A stretch of 64,000 nucleotides of DNA from Owenia fusiformis (GCA_903813345.2 CAIIXF020000001.1:48131885-48195884); one strand, 5' to 3'; numbered from the stretch's first letter, positions 24,319 through 37,055 are shown. Notes: a model not told the origin generated them from the letters alone. Made by a program: numbers and translations.

Positions 24319-24351
24319 CTCACATATTTCCATAGTCTCCATGGGCTCCAT
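24319..24351 (-). CDS. Candidate first coding exon of the FAK-like gene
   Basis: ATG in a good context (ACAATGG) gives eleven codons, MEPMETMEICE, then a donor GTAATT in phase 0. That joins in frame to the acidic exon at 16440-16604. The coding part is too short to prove by itself, and a start inside the next exon is an alternative. Confidence 0.35.
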
Positions 24352-25684
24352 TGTAGCTTCAAATAAAGTATCACTCAATTGGTTATTTCAAAGTTCTGCA
24401 GTTCTTCTAAGTACATGTATATCCATTTTCATATAAGTATATCGCCATGAAATCCAGAAATTATACAGCATTACAGGCCAACAAGTTGCTCATTAGCGGA
24501 GCTTTCATTCACTGTTTTCTGGTAAAATGATTGTGACCTTACTTCAAAAACTCACAAACCAAAAACATAACTTACAGCACACTATGTAACATATGTTATG
24601 CAGAATTCATCCCTGTCTAATGCTAGTCTTACAAAATTCAGTATGCTTTACGGCTAAATGATAATACATAGTAAAATCAAAGTACAACTTGCAACTACAA
24701 AGATTTTGACAGTTCTCTTGTATATTGACATGTAAAAAACGCAACTGTTCCAGATCTAAGCAATCCAAACCTTCAAATGAAAGTCCAAAAGTCCATTCAA
24801 CTAATAATATTTCATGTAACTAGTTAAAGATTAAAACCAAGATTAATATCTAGAGTATATTTTTATAATGATGCATTAGGAAATTGAAATAACAGACACA
24901 ATTAAGTCAAAATTAAAGCTCTTTGCATATAAAAGAAAAGGGTTCCTATCTCAAGATTCCCCATTCTACATCAGGTGATCACAAAATAGACTAGAGCCAT
25001 CTATTCAAATTGAAAATTATATTTGTATTATTTCAGCAAAAATTTAATTCTATTCATTTCCTCAGGAGAAACTAAACTGTTGTACCTCACTTCAATAACT
25101 CAGATGCGAGTAGGTAGTTACTAGTTTCACTACCAGGTGACTCATTCGGGTCAGATAGCATGGCGGAATAGTAGAAATTTCCCTTTAACTTAAATATTCA
25201 TCAGTTCTAGTGGTTCAAATCTTCATATCACCCTTATATATCTAATAGTTATGCAAATTAAAATATGTCAAGTTAAAGAAAATAGTATCTGTCCAATACA
25301 AGAAAAAAAAATTTAAAAAATTAAATTTTCAAAGAACAATTTTCGAAACAATATTTCTAGATGTACTTTTACATGTAGATTTTAAATATGAAATTTGAAT
25401 ATTTAATGTCATAAATCAAAATTATTTCTACTTGCATCTAGTCTATTCTAATGATTTAGTATGTTTTTTCAAGAGCACTTGAAAATTAAACTTGGATTAG
25501 AAAAGAGGAGAAAACCCAAGAGTATAGAGATGACATCTAGTTCAATAGATCTATAGTAGATGACCCTAATTTTGATTGGTCTATGACTGAGGTCAATATC
25601 ATTATAGCTGATTATGAGTTGAACTATGAAGTATGACTTATCTCCTCATCTTCATTGGAACAAACTCCTGGGATCATTCCCTTA
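24352..25684. other. Possible promoter side of the FAK-like gene, no other feature
   Basis: AT-rich sequence with no supported exon and no clear TATA or CpG-rich core. If 24319-24351 is the first coding exon, the promoter should lie here or further right. Confidence 0.35.
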
Positions 25685-25804
25685 CAGGCCCGTAGCCAGG
25701 GAGGGGGTTCGCAGGGTTCAGGCGAACCCCCCCCCCCTGGCAAAAAATTCTTTCAAAATTTTAAAATTTGAACCCCCCCTTGGCAAATCCTGACTACGGG
25801 CCTG
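25685..25804. mobile_element. Intact 120-bp MITE of the GGCCCGTAGCCAGG family
   Basis: The ends CAGGCCCGTAG (25685-25695) and CTACGGGCCTG (25794-25804) are exact inverted repeats. CCTTA flanks both sides (25680-25684 and 25805-25809), a 5-bp target duplication. The inside is built of poly-C and poly-G tracts around GGTTC/GAACC. Other copies lie at 14,878 and 22,800, and a related CCCCCTGGCTAGGCC fragment at about 56,590. Confidence 0.85.
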
Positions 25805-25809
25805 CCTTA

Positions 25810-28800
25810 TGACCTCACCTCACTGGTCTATCTCAAAGGTAGTCTGCCAGTAATATGGTGATTAAAAGTTGGGGAGAGACCAGAGACTTGATGCAAGACT
25901 TCCTCTGTACTGCCCCAACTTCATTTTCCCACTAACACAGATGGGGAAATAGATAATAGGGGTGGACTTAAGTTTTCCTGATTTTTACAAAAAATAACCA
26001 CTTTTGCCTTTGACAATGCAACCGTTGAATGCTGAGTGGGGGAGGGCAGATTTGATTCATGATTTTGTTCGACTAATAATTACAAAAACCATAGATTTCT
26101 ACATACCTGATAAGAATTCTGGTTATTCTTTGTGCAAGATACACAGGAAAACCCAGATGCGAACATCTTATCTCTGACACCCAGTTCCTTTTCTGCTATT
26201 ATTTCCTTCTTGAAACTATTGTTTTATAAGTGCCCACCAACATAAACTATCCATTTTATCTCCTATAGTTCTGTCAATTGTTCATAATGTTGTTATATAA
26301 CGAGATCAATCTTCAGATTTCCTGTAGTATACAACACTGCTTGATGCTGTTATTGTAAATCTATCCTTTCCTTATACAATATTTGCAGCGACGTGATAAT
26401 CAGATGATACCATTGTAATATGATACTTCATTGTATATGGCATAATTTTCATATGATAAAAAGTTATTCCAACCCATATGATCCTCGGTCCTATGGCTTA
26501 ACTATCAAGGCTTCAAATAATTTTCATAATGTGGTCTTGGAATATGTAAAAACATTTTCTATGTAAAACTGTCTATAAACAAAGAAAATAATATGTCCTT
26601 AAATGAAACAAAATTATTAAAATCTTACTAATCAGTGCCACTTATATGTAAATTGATATATTCCATCATTTTCCATTATTGGCAGCCTAAGTTTGTTCTA
26701 TTCAAGTCTGGGTTACCAGGCCTGTTGTCCGATATATATATTTGAAAAATAACTCCCATTCAAGCACTTTTTAAGATTATGAATAAATATGTCATTCTCT
26801 CCATGATGTCTGTAATCATCTTATTTAATCATCTTATTCTTAATCATCTTATTCTTAATCATCTTATTCATATATAAGCTCATCAGATTATATTATATTA
26901 TTTATGGTTTGCAATCATCTGAACATAATATTCCAAAAACCTTTGTAACATCTATAATTAGACAGTCATCAATGTTTGACATATCTGCTATATCCATCCA
27001 TGTCATCTTTCACAAAATGTATATTTGATAATACGAAAATGTTTACTTCTAGAAGTGCCAGTCAATGAATGTGATTTATGTCAATACAGTCAGCTGAAGC
27101 TGATATTAAAATATACAAATGGTGAAATAATGTGTCAAGTGCTCTCTTGCTTTGTTGTCTCTTCTACAATCCCTTTAGAAATTGCCAATTGCCAGTCAAT
27201 GAAGGCAACCTTTTATTAGTCAATTATTCTTACTCTTGTGCAGTAATCTTGCTTTGTTATCCCATTGTCATTATGTTTTAATTATTCCGTGTGTGAAGAT
27301 ACCTGATCAGCGCAGATCAATAATCCATTGTCAGCTCTCTCCATCTCTTCAAAAGTGTTTCAAACATTTTTCATATGCTTTAATAATATCACACGCTGAT
27401 ATCTCTAATTATGAATCCATATGTCACTATCAGTATAAATTTTGATGAATCAGCGATATGCCAATCCCATTGTGATGAAATTGAGTTTTTATATCAAATG
27501 GAAAATTAACCGATTATTGCACATATCCATAAATTTTACTGCTTATATTTATTTAAGCCGCTCGAATGTTAAGATGACTGTGTTATCAAGTGCAGATCCA
27601 TTTATCATTGTTGAAATTTTTATTTCTACACTTGCATAGTTGATTATATCCGGGATGTAGTTCTAAACATTGAGTGTTCATCCATTGTTCTATCAATTAA
27701 TAAATTAAAACCATGCACCTAATGATGCACTTAATTGCACAGTGGCATTTTACTGTGACCGAGGTAAAAAGTTCACACTTCGTAAATATTTTGCCATCGT
27801 AGAAAATCTAGATTCATATATGTGAACCCATTAGGTATGGTATATACTGACATAGTATCCATCTCAGGATATATTGTGTTTTACTGCATATCATATAATG
27901 AAAATGTTTACATTCTGTTCAGGTATACAGTACATCCTTATACTGTCACAACCTACATATGCAATTTCTTCAACAGAATTCTAACTAGTAAATGCCTGTC
28001 AACAAATGTTTTAAATGAATCATCTGGAGCCTAGTAATCATTCATTGATTTTGCATCTTTTTTCCATCGTTTCAACACTTGTCAATTGTGGAATCATTCT
28101 TTGTTTGCATTAATGTAAAAGAAGTATGTTTTTACAGGTAATTAATTCAATGGTGGTCCTGTTATGAATATTTTATTGTGTTTATCTACACGCAACTGAT
28201 CCCGGATTATTTTGCGAAGCTTGCAACTTCATAATTGCACAACTAACTATTCCAGTGTGTTTTACCTGCCTTTACCACTAATGCATTTCCTATGCCGTGT
28301 TCAATACTATTGTATAGCAGTCTGGCTTAATGAGAAAAAATCCATAAAAATCTCCAGGAATATGAGCAATACTATTACTGAACATGATTTGCTACTCATT
28401 CCATAGGAATTAAAATTGAATGCAATCATACAAATGTGCATGTCTGGGTTCTTCTGTTGTGAGAACAAAATTTTGAATGAAGAGGAACATCTGGTGCTTG
28501 CTAAACCACAATAATCCTTTATTTTATACAATTTATTCTGCTTGAATAGATACAAGGCTAGACACCAATGGTTGCAAAACTCAATGAAATCACATTAATT
28601 TTCCTATGTATGTGTAACTGCAATTTTGATTGAAAATTAACACTATTAGAAACACAATATCATTTGATTCATTAGAATACATCTTGTTACACACTTTACT
28701 GGGCAATCAGGAACAGGTTTGATAAATATTTAGCATATTTGTACCCTGAACTCCTATAATACTACATGTACCCTCTTATTAGAACAGACAATTTGACCAT

Positions 28801-31330
28801 TGGTAAAATGCTGGTAAAATCTTTATGATCTTAAAGCAAAATTTCATTGCATTATATGGGAGTATAAATCAGAATTGAATGTTATAATGGTATAAGCTGC
28901 TTATATACTGTAATAAATTGAATCATCTCTCAATAAAAGAGTATAGATTGATTAAAAATCTTGCAAAGAGTATCTGCCTACTTGGTTCATTATCTCAAGA
29001 TAATCATATTGCAATAGTATAATACTGTGATTATCATGAAACTTTCATGACCCCATATGCCCCTCCTTACTCACATGCTACCCTTCTCGGATCCCTTACT
29101 AGAAATGTTAATTTATCTATACATGATATCAAATATTGATTGCTTCTTTTCAAAAGAGAAAGGACTGAGAGAATGTAGCTACTGAAGTTCAAAAGAAAAC
29201 CATTCTTTAAGAATATATATAATGTTACTGAAAATCCTTTCCGACAACAAACAATGTTGACTTCTTATTCTCATTTTTGGTAGTTCATATTACTGCATTG
29301 TTCAAATTATCAATATTCTATTTAAAATCGAAATACTAAGTTCCTAAAGTTTCGTCTTCCAAGCACATGTTTATTATGACGAACAACAAATCTTGTGAAC
29401 ATCAGCCAGAATCAATAAGCGCACGTGTCTTCATTATTGTACCAACCCCCACAGTAGTCTGTATCTCGAGGCTAAAATTGATCATGAAAAAGTCAAGTTG
29501 ACTTTGGAATCGTTATTAAATAAACTCACTTCACTGAGAATTATAAACCCTTCCATAAAAGCTATGCTGAACTATCTAATAAATCTATGAAGAAAAATGA
29601 GGAATTATACGGTTGTGGTTGAAAGGCAGGAATTCCCATCTCATGAACTATTTATTATACTAGTAGGACTTCTAATTTAAAGAGATGGAAAAACAATAGG
29701 GAAACTATTCCAAAATACAATCTATTTATTATGCTCTGTGGAAATTACCTAATTTACATAATTGCATCAAATTAGCACTTCTTAGGGTGACTTCTGTTCA
29801 TTATGAATTCAATGTTAATGAATTTAGTAATGACACATTTTAATCCGAAACACACACCAATTCCCTAAGCACTGAGTGACAAAGAACACACCCTTGTAAC
29901 AACCTCATAATATAATTTTATACAACCAAATGTTCAGATAAAAATCAGATAAAAATATTAACTTTGAATATCGAAGCTTAATAAAAATGTCTCGATTCTG
30001 ATTTCAATGGAAATTCAAAGAAGAAAATGCATAAAATCTTTAACATTGTAAAAAATACATGCGCTATGCAAGACTGGCAATTCTAATGTAACATATGCAA
30101 AATGGACACATAGATTAATCTAGTAACATCACATAATTCTGATTGATCGTTTGTCTTATATTACCATCAATAATCTGGAGTATAGATGTCTTAATGACCC
30201 CAAAGGAATACATACTATACACAGACTTGATTATTGCTTTCTAACAGTAATTAAAGAAGTTGTAATTAAAGTCAAATAATGAATGTATTATAAGATACAC
30301 CTGGGTCCTTGGGACCCACATTGAAGTGTTAATGCTTTTAATACACAATTTAAAAATAGTCTTGTTACTAGGAATTAACAGAAAAAATTAGGTACACTGA
30401 AAAATGTCAACCCATCCAAAGAAACATCATTAAAAGAACAAATCTCACTAACTAGAAACTGATCAGCAAATCGGTAATACTAAACTACCAAACCCTTATA
30501 TTATTTTTGAGACAAAAACTCTACATATACTGCAAAGGGTAAATTTCTCTCTCCAGATAATACTAAATTCCCATTAGCCAAATTGAAAAATGGATAACCC
30601 CACATGAGATCAACCAAGCTCACATTCTATTACTATGACAACACCAGACCTAACAGGTATTAATGAACCCAATGAGAGACAAAGGATTCTTTATCAAGCA
30701 TTGAGAGAGTCGCACTTTTCGTTTAATTGAAGTTATTACAGATGTGCCAGAAATCCTATTTAATTAAAATCCAATAAATAGACATAATTTTCATGTTGCT
30801 ATTCGCACATTTCTCAAACGAGACAAGAGCAGACTTAAATGATAGATGATGTCGATATCTTAAACAAAAGCTGGGAAATAAATTATTGATAGGCACAAAA
30901 AATCAAATGAAAATGTGATATTTTCCAAAATAAATTGATTAATAGATTTTGAAATGCTTTGTTCTATTTTGTCTTTTGTTTGAAAGTATGAAATGACACG
31001 TTTGCATCATGTATTTTTATTTCGTAATTATCATTAACAAAGGGAAGATATTGTATTACATAGAAAATCAAAGACTTTTATCTGCTAGAATAAGTTACTA
31101 TTGAAGACAACACAATCTTGACATAAAAGATACTGCTGTCATTTAATAGCTGATTCCGTCAAAAAGATTATTTGATGAGTTTTATAAATGTAATTTCTGA
31201 GACACAAAAGCAGAGTTGTTCTTCAGTAATTAATAGGAAAAATGTATTATTCCATAGTTAGCATGATATTCATAGGATAACATGTGAAAATAAAAACGGT
31301 ATTTTTGTGATCAGTGGTAAAATATGATAT
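25810..31330. other. 5.5 kb without a supported gene
   Basis: AT-rich sequence with only short open frames. A short tandem repeat, ATCATCTTATTCTTA in about three copies, lies at 26816-26870. Several frames of 60-80 codons near 27-28.4 kb have no splice flanks or recognisable domains. Confidence 0.5.
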
Positions 31331-31378
31331 TTTTGACAAATTTTCACTTAACCATAGCATACGGTTTTTTAGCCATGA

Positions 31379-31394
31379 CATACGACGTCGTATG
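31379..31394. repeat. Perfect 16-bp palindrome
   Basis: CATACGACGTCGTATG is its own reverse complement. It lies in the left part of a foldback element whose larger hairpin is at 31535-31672. Confidence 0.8.
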
Positions 31395-31534
31395 CGATGG
31401 TTTATGGATTTTTGCTACTTCAGACTCAAAACGAGGCTAAGTGTCAACATCGCCGGATCGTTTGGAAAATTCGAATTAAATGACTTAATTTCCGACGATT
31501 CTGATGATGACTTTAACTATGGAATAAAAAGAAC

Positions 31535-31672
31535 ATCCTATGATTTACTCGTGATATGATTTTAATCCACTCATGGTTATTGATATCTGCACTCTCTCGC
31601 TACGCTCGCTCGTGCAGATATCATATCCATTCGTGGATAAAAATCATATCACTCATAAATCATAGGATATCC
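31535..31672. repeat. Foldback hairpin with TCGCTACGCTCGCTCG centre
   Basis: Left arm CCTATGATTTACTCGTGATA ... GATATCTGCAC pairs with right arm GTGCAGATATC ... ATCATAGG, imperfectly, over about 60 bases per arm. The loop region (CTCTCGCTACGCTCGCTCG) is GC-rich, unlike its surroundings. An open frame at 31314-31559 with an acidic end (ISDDSDDDFNYGIKRTSYD) runs into the left arm and stops there. Confidence 0.75.
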
Positions 31673-32192
31673 TCTATATATCACATTTCTAATAATTGTC
31701 AGAGAATTATTTTCACTGAACTCACTCTACTGAATGAAGCAAACTATGAATTTACCAATAATGAGTTTATCATTTGACAACTTCAGGACTGTATGTAAGT
31801 GTAATTGAATGATACAAGGAATTTAAAGCGTGAACTGGGAAAATATAGTAAAAGAATGAGGAAGATTACATGTGAAGAACAAACAACTTTCTATGTTTTT
31901 TATTCCTTATTATCAGTGTGCATCTCTTCTCTTCAAATCAAAGAGTTACTTTAAAGAAAATATTTTAAATAAAACGAAACTAGAGTTAGCGTCACCCTTA
32001 CTTGGTGAATACATTATTTATTTATAGTTACTACAGATCTATAGCAGAGTGAAGTGTTCTTTAGATCATTTTTGTTTATTCTTGAGTACATTTTCATGTC
32101 ATGTGATTTGCATATTAAAACGAAAGTAAGGTACACAAAACCAAAAGGCATCATTAACAACATAGCTTCTGTTGCATAATTTACTCACAGCA

Positions 32193-33076
32193 ATGTCACA
32201 TGACTTAGAATTAATAGAAAAGGATGCAAACAATAATGATAAGAATGAAACTAATAGGAACGCTGAAGCTGATGACCAAGAGCAACTCATCGATTGCTCA
32301 GAATCTGAAAGTTCTGACACATATAAAAAGAAGAAATTCAACTTTGGAAGAGCGAAAGCAATTGTAATAGGCATTGCAATTATCGTAGTGATGCTTCTTG
32401 TTACAACAGTACCTCTGATCATAAAAGGTAAGATGGCTTTAGATCATGAAACCTAGGCTGTGTTTTTGAACTGCCTGAGGCGCAAGTCAGTTGCATAATA
32501 TTTAATGAGATTTCTCCCCAGGTAGATGTTTTTGTAGAAAACGTGCGACCATGTTAATCGGTCCGCAGGGCCTTTTTCATGATAATCATGGAGTAATAAG
32601 ACATATAAACATTACGCAATTGACTTGAGTTGTTGCCATTCAAAAACGCAGCCCTAGTGTTAGTGTACGAGTCTAGTTATAAACTACCCTCTGTCGTCGA
32701 GTATAGACTATATTACGGTTTAGCAGCCCCACCCCAAAGATAAGTGCCTGTAACAGCCCGAGTAATAAATCATTTCAAATCTACCACGCTGACCCTCTCT
32801 CAACCAATCAGCAAAAAACGCAATTTCACCAACTGTATTCGTTTTACAGGTACAGGCAAAGACAGACAACTTTCCCAACATGGACAAATCAATGTTGCAA
32901 ATGATGATAATGAAGAACAAAAAGTGACTACAGAAAATACTTTGGATTATGTGCCAACAATTCATAGAAACCTGGAACATAAAAATATAAGCTACACATC
33001 AAACGGAACAAAGGCTGACATGTGTAAAATTCATTCACATATCTTACCTAACACATGTAAACTTTGGGCCAATTGA
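32193..33076 (+). CDS. Small single-pass membrane protein, unknown function (2 exons)
   Basis: Exons 32193-32427 and 32850-33076 join in frame at a GTAAGA donor and a TTTTACAG acceptor, giving 153 residues. Residues 1-44 are acidic and Asn-rich (MSHDLELIEKD...), 45-53 are basic (KKKKFNFGR), and 54-77 form a strongly hydrophobic segment. The remaining 76 residues carry two N-glycosylation sequons (NIS at 124, NGT at 130) and two cysteines. Basic residues before the membrane segment predict type II topology, C-terminus outside or lumenal. The start was chosen at the first ATG of the frame. AATAAA occurs at 33453. No family is recognised, and the extracellular part is too short for an enzyme. 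The layout, acidic or basic head then anchor, resembles the peroxidase N-terminus, so a lost catalytic domain cannot be excluded. Confidence 0.6.
32454..32656. mobile_element. MITE in the intron of the small membrane-protein gene
   Basis: The left end TAGGCTGTGTTTTTGAA and the right end's reverse complement TAGGGCTGCGTTTTTGAA form imperfect TIRs. They are followed on both sides by a similar CAAGTCAGTTGCATAAT / CAAGTCAATTGCGTAAT block. The TAGGG(C) start is typical of hAT-related MITEs. No clear 8-bp target duplication is visible, so the exact ends are uncertain. Confidence 0.65.
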
Positions 33077-33640
33077 TTCAATTCAAAAATAGAAAGTTTT
33101 TGTAGACCTGTACAAGAGTGAACATTATATGCTATGCAACCATGTGTGCTGGTCATACTATCATCTAAAGCTAAAAAGAAATAGTTTAGCTAGACACAAA
33201 GCAAAATGAAACCGATTTGATAAGCTGACTTACTCAGAAACTATGAATAACATTATTTACAGTTTAGTTTTTTTTAATTTCATTTTATCTTTATCATTAT
33301 AACTTTATAAAAATATCAGAATATCACATAATCTACTTAACTGTCTACTAATGTTGAATATATATCATGTAAATCAGGCATACATGTAATTACAATGCTT
33401 ACATATCTTATCAAATACATGTACTGTATGTCATATAGTAATACTTTATATAAATAAATCATTCTTGTCATTTCAGTTTCTTTTTTTAACTTACGAATAT
33501 ATGTTTTGTATGGATGCCATTTACCTATAAGACAGAATAAAAAACGATGACAATAAATCTTTCAGTATATGAGCAGACAATATATATATAGCCATCCCCT
33601 GTTTATCTGGCAATCTTTACCAATGACATCATCTAAGTCC

Positions 33641-33890
33641 ACCCGTATAGCTCAGTGGTAGCAAGGGTACCTCTTACGCAATAGGTCCCAGATTCGATCC
33701 CCAGTTCAGGCAAGACTTAATTTGCTTGTTTGCGTAAAATACTTCAGGGTGTTTGACTGAGTGGTCCACAACTCGTACAAAAGGCTGTGGTGTGTACTTG
33801 TATGTCTATGTATGAGTGCACATAAAAGAACACAGGACTCCTTCAAGGAGAGGTTTCTGGATCTATCTTCCAGGCCAATTACATTAATTA
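33641..33890 (+). repeat. tRNA-derived SINE (head and body)
   Basis: An A box (TAGCTCAGTGGTAG, 33648-33661) and a B box (GATTCGATCC, 33691-33700) sit at tRNA spacing. The acceptor and T stems do not pair well and the anticodon arm is irregular, so this is not a working tRNA gene. It continues into about 180 bases containing GTGCACATAAAAGAACACAG, which looks like a conserved SINE body domain of the kind shared among invertebrate SINEs. No 3' tail or target duplication is clear. Confidence 0.65.
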
Positions 33891-33909
33891 TGACCATATA
33901 TACGGAATA

Positions 33910-35824
33910 TACCCAAGAGGGGTTTGTAGAAAAAACTGGGTACCGGGTACCGGGTAGTAAATCCTCCATGCTGGGTTCAAACCTGGTACCCGGTCGAAAA
34001 AACCGGGTACCCAAAAAACGAAAAATACGATTATATAACATATTTAGATCATTGGAAAACGTGTAAGATTTGTTTTGAATATACAAAAATGTATGTAACT
34101 TCCTTCAAAATTGAGCTAGAAGCTTCAAATAAAAAGCATTTTAAGGTTCTTTTCTTCCTCTATCATCATGGTCATATTTTCATAGGTTATGGGGTGGGGT
34201 GCGATCGCCTATGACATTGTAAGACGTAACAATTTACACTTCTACTTAAATTATGATTAATAATCAAAATCTTACACGTTGCATCATGTAAATTAACCAA
34301 TTAACACACGTCACCTCTCTGCTAAAGTAACGATAGCTATTTACAGATTTAAATCATAATCAAAACTGTTCACGTACCAACATACGAACTATTGAAATTA
34401 GAGGTGACGAAAAATTTCGAACGGAATGCGTGACATATACGTGATTCGCGTGAAAAGTCCGAACGGATTGCGTACGTTTTTTTTGGTGTTCGTATTTTTG
34501 CTGTATCGGCGAACTGTTTTAGAATTTTTTATACAGAAATATTTTTGCTTGACAATTACCAGGTAAAATACGTATTTGCGTGACATTTTCTGGCGTGACT
34601 TCAAATTCTTCAGCAAATGCGTGACAAATACACAAATTGCGGGACAGTTGACAGGCCTAACCAGAACAACGGCAATGCCAAAGCGTAGCGAATCCCATCG
34701 AACAGAAATGGCTGGCATTTTTACAAACGAAGCGCTTTTTCAAAATGGCCACCTTCTACCAAAAGCGTCATTTGAAATAGACGGTGTACCATGCTTATAG
34801 TATTCACATACCAAATATGAACAAAATCGCTCACTACTTTTCGAGTTATAGTAAAATACGTTAAAATGGCGGCCATTTTTCAAAATTGTTTTCAAAATGG
34901 CCGCCTTCTACCAAAAGTGTCATAGGACAGTGTGCTATGCTTATAGTATTCACATACCAAATATGAACAAAATCGCTCTACTACTTTTCGAGTTATAGTA
35001 AAATACGTTAAAATGGTGGCCATCTTGAAAAATGGCCGCCTTCTACCAAAAGTGTCTTTAGACAGTGTGCAATGCTTATAGTATTCACACACCAAATATG
35101 AAAAAAATCGCTCCACTATTTTTTGAGTTACAGCAAAAATCGTAAAATGACGAGTAAAGGCCGCCATTTTTCAAGATGGCTGCCATGTGCTTTTTTAATA
35201 TCTACATTTGTAGCATTATTAATGTCCTTCATAATTTTTTACATTTAAAACATATTGCTATTACAGTTTTACATATTGCACCTAAATTACTGTAAAATCG
35301 TCACTAAAATGGCCGCCATTTTGAAATGAGCGGCCATTTTGAAAATCGGCTTTCGAGCAGAACTTCTACTCCCATAGGGTATATGTGTACAAAATATGAA
35401 CAAAATCGGGCCAACGGTATTTGAGTTATTGCCCGGACGGACGTCATTTGTTATTGCTACATTACGGACGAACGTACGTCCGTACGTACGGACGGACGGA
35501 CGGAGGCGTTCCCTATATCCCTCCGAACTTCGTTCGATGGGATAATAACCGATGAAAATATGACCATGATGATAGAGGAAGAAAAGAGCCTTAAAATGCT
35601 TTTTATTTGAAGCTTCTGGCTCAATTTTGAGGGAAGTTACATACATTTTTGTATATTCAAAAAAAATTTTACACGTTTTCTAATGATCTAATTATGTTGT
35701 ATATTCGTATTTTTCGTTTTTTGGGTACCAGGTTTTTTGACCGGGTACCGGGTACCAAGTATGAACCCAGCATGGAGGATTTACTACCCGGTACCCGGTT
35801 TTTTCTACAAACCCTACCCAAGAG
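33910..35824. mobile_element. Long-TIR DNA transposon with perfect 10-bp target duplication
   Basis: TACCCAAGAG flanks both sides (33910-33919 and 35815-35824). The element, 33920-35814 (1895 bp), has TIRs of about 270 bp (33920-34190 and 35545-35814) that begin GGGTTTGTAGAAAAAAC and contain clusters of GGTACC palindromes. The interior has no transposase frame. A 10-bp duplication with very long TIRs fits a non-autonomous Mutator-like or foldback element. Open frames in the TIRs are mirror images of each other and not genes. Confidence 0.92.
34730..35175. repeat. Three tandem copies of about 140 bp inside the long-TIR element
   Basis: Each copy runs from AAATGG(C)CCGCCTTCTACCAAAA through AGTATTCACATACCAAATATG and AAAATCGCTC to GGCGGCCATTTT. 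Copies start near 34740, 34895 and 35030, and a fourth partial copy follows the centre at about 35300. Repeated AAATGGC(G/C)GCCATTTT palindromes link the copies. To the right, ACGGACG units (35461-35505) form a GC-rich simple repeat. Confidence 0.85.
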
Positions 35825-36782
35825 GTATTGCTCATCTTCATTGGTGGTAAACAAAATACAATCACAGTGTTACATTTTGTCATACGTACCTTGAAAAGTG
35901 TGTCGGACCTTCCAGTACATGTGCATCCCAATCCTAGCATGATTGTAGCTGACGACATATGTGAAACAATACTTATTGGACAATCACTGATAAATATCCA
36001 GGAACAACATTCAACTTAACCTAAGTCTTCATAAATCTTGTTCTCATCCACATTCACTGATTAGATGACCATGTGTAACATGTTTTTAATCCAGAGATTA
36101 AATGGTAGACTAATATCCCCTTATATCCTTGTCCTTATACTCTCTGTGTTATGCTTACTGTATCCTTCAACTCAGTATTTATAAATTGTGGTCCAGTCGT
36201 TTCCAAACCACTTCAAAATTCATTTATCTTTTTCTAAGTAGCCCAAAGTAAGTAAAGATGTTTTTCCAGTGGACAGGTCGTGTGAGTCACAGCATGAATT
36301 CATAAACATTCAAATTCACTGAATATTAGGAATAAAACAGGTCGGATAAAACACATACTGTGATGAGTTCATCAAATCGTGCTAATGACCAACCAGTACT
36401 GTGTATGTAGGCTATGGCCAAACCTTCAGGTATTAATTATCCCTGTGTAATATCATCAATCCAACTTGGGCTGTGTATCTATACTTATCCATTCATTTGG
36501 GAGGTTTGTTCAAGTGAAATATTGTTAATCGGATGAGGTTCGACTAGGTCAAATAAACCTATCTGTGAACCTAGTTCTTCAAGCTGGTAGCAATAGACAT
36601 GCCTTGATTTCTCATGAAATTCCAACTATCCCTTCTGTTTGTTTCATCAAACAGACTTTTCAATATCTTCATTCTCAACAACTCAGTCTTGATACCATTC
36701 CTTTCCTTGCATTAAGTCGACATTGCAATTAGTATTTATTGCAGTGTAATTATAGCCATAATTACAGGTGTAACCCAGATGT
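35825..36782. other. Spacer between two transposons, no gene seen
   Basis: About 1 kb of AT-rich sequence. The short frame at 35828-36019 has no recognisable feature. Confidence 0.45.
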
Positions 36783-37055
36783 AATAATCCTATACGCGCT
36801 AACTTTTAACTTACGAAATATTCTTATCTCCGCGTTGAAGAGTTCAGTTTCGTGGTACAACTTTCTCAACATCCGGGCACTTTCCCATTGGAATAACATT
36901 GGCGGTGATTTTCAATGACGCATTGGGACTTTATTAGATGTTTATCATAACTTTTATTTGCACATACGATAGATATGATCATTATAAAGACATTTGACAA
37001 GTTTTTAAAAAATATATTCACCAGAACCGTCAAAATCATAAGTTGAAAATTCCAG

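Larger units (their letters stand above)
3473..24351 (-). other. Predicted 5' part of a focal adhesion kinase (FAK/PYK2-like) gene
   Basis: Three minus-strand exons (24319-24351, 16440-16604, 3473-3697) all begin and end in phase 0 and splice into one open frame of 141 codons. The frame ends in a stretch typical of the start of the FAK FERM domain (GDATDVR). The remaining FERM, kinase and FAT regions would lie to the left of the window. The intron between 3698 and 16439 is about 12.7 kb and contains a complete gene on the other strand. The exon at 3473-3697 is the firm part; assigning the two upstream exons to the same gene rests on phase, splice-site quality and coding character, and needs transcript support. 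Confidence 0.5.

Noticed and set aside
27025-28555. Cluster of 60-82 codon ORFs as a gene
   Set aside because: No shared frame, no splice consensus between them, and composition like the surrounding AT-rich DNA.
33641-33711. A functional tRNA gene
   Set aside because: A and B boxes are present, but the acceptor and T stems do not pair and the anticodon arm is irregular; the SINE body follows directly.
34398-35167. Open frames inside the long-TIR element as a transposase
   Set aside because: They consist of repeated AAATGGCGGCC units and have no catalytic motif.
33706-35958. Several overlapping open frames of 80-126 codons
   Set aside because: They lie in the two arms of the same long TIR and are mirror images of one another; repeat structure explains them.
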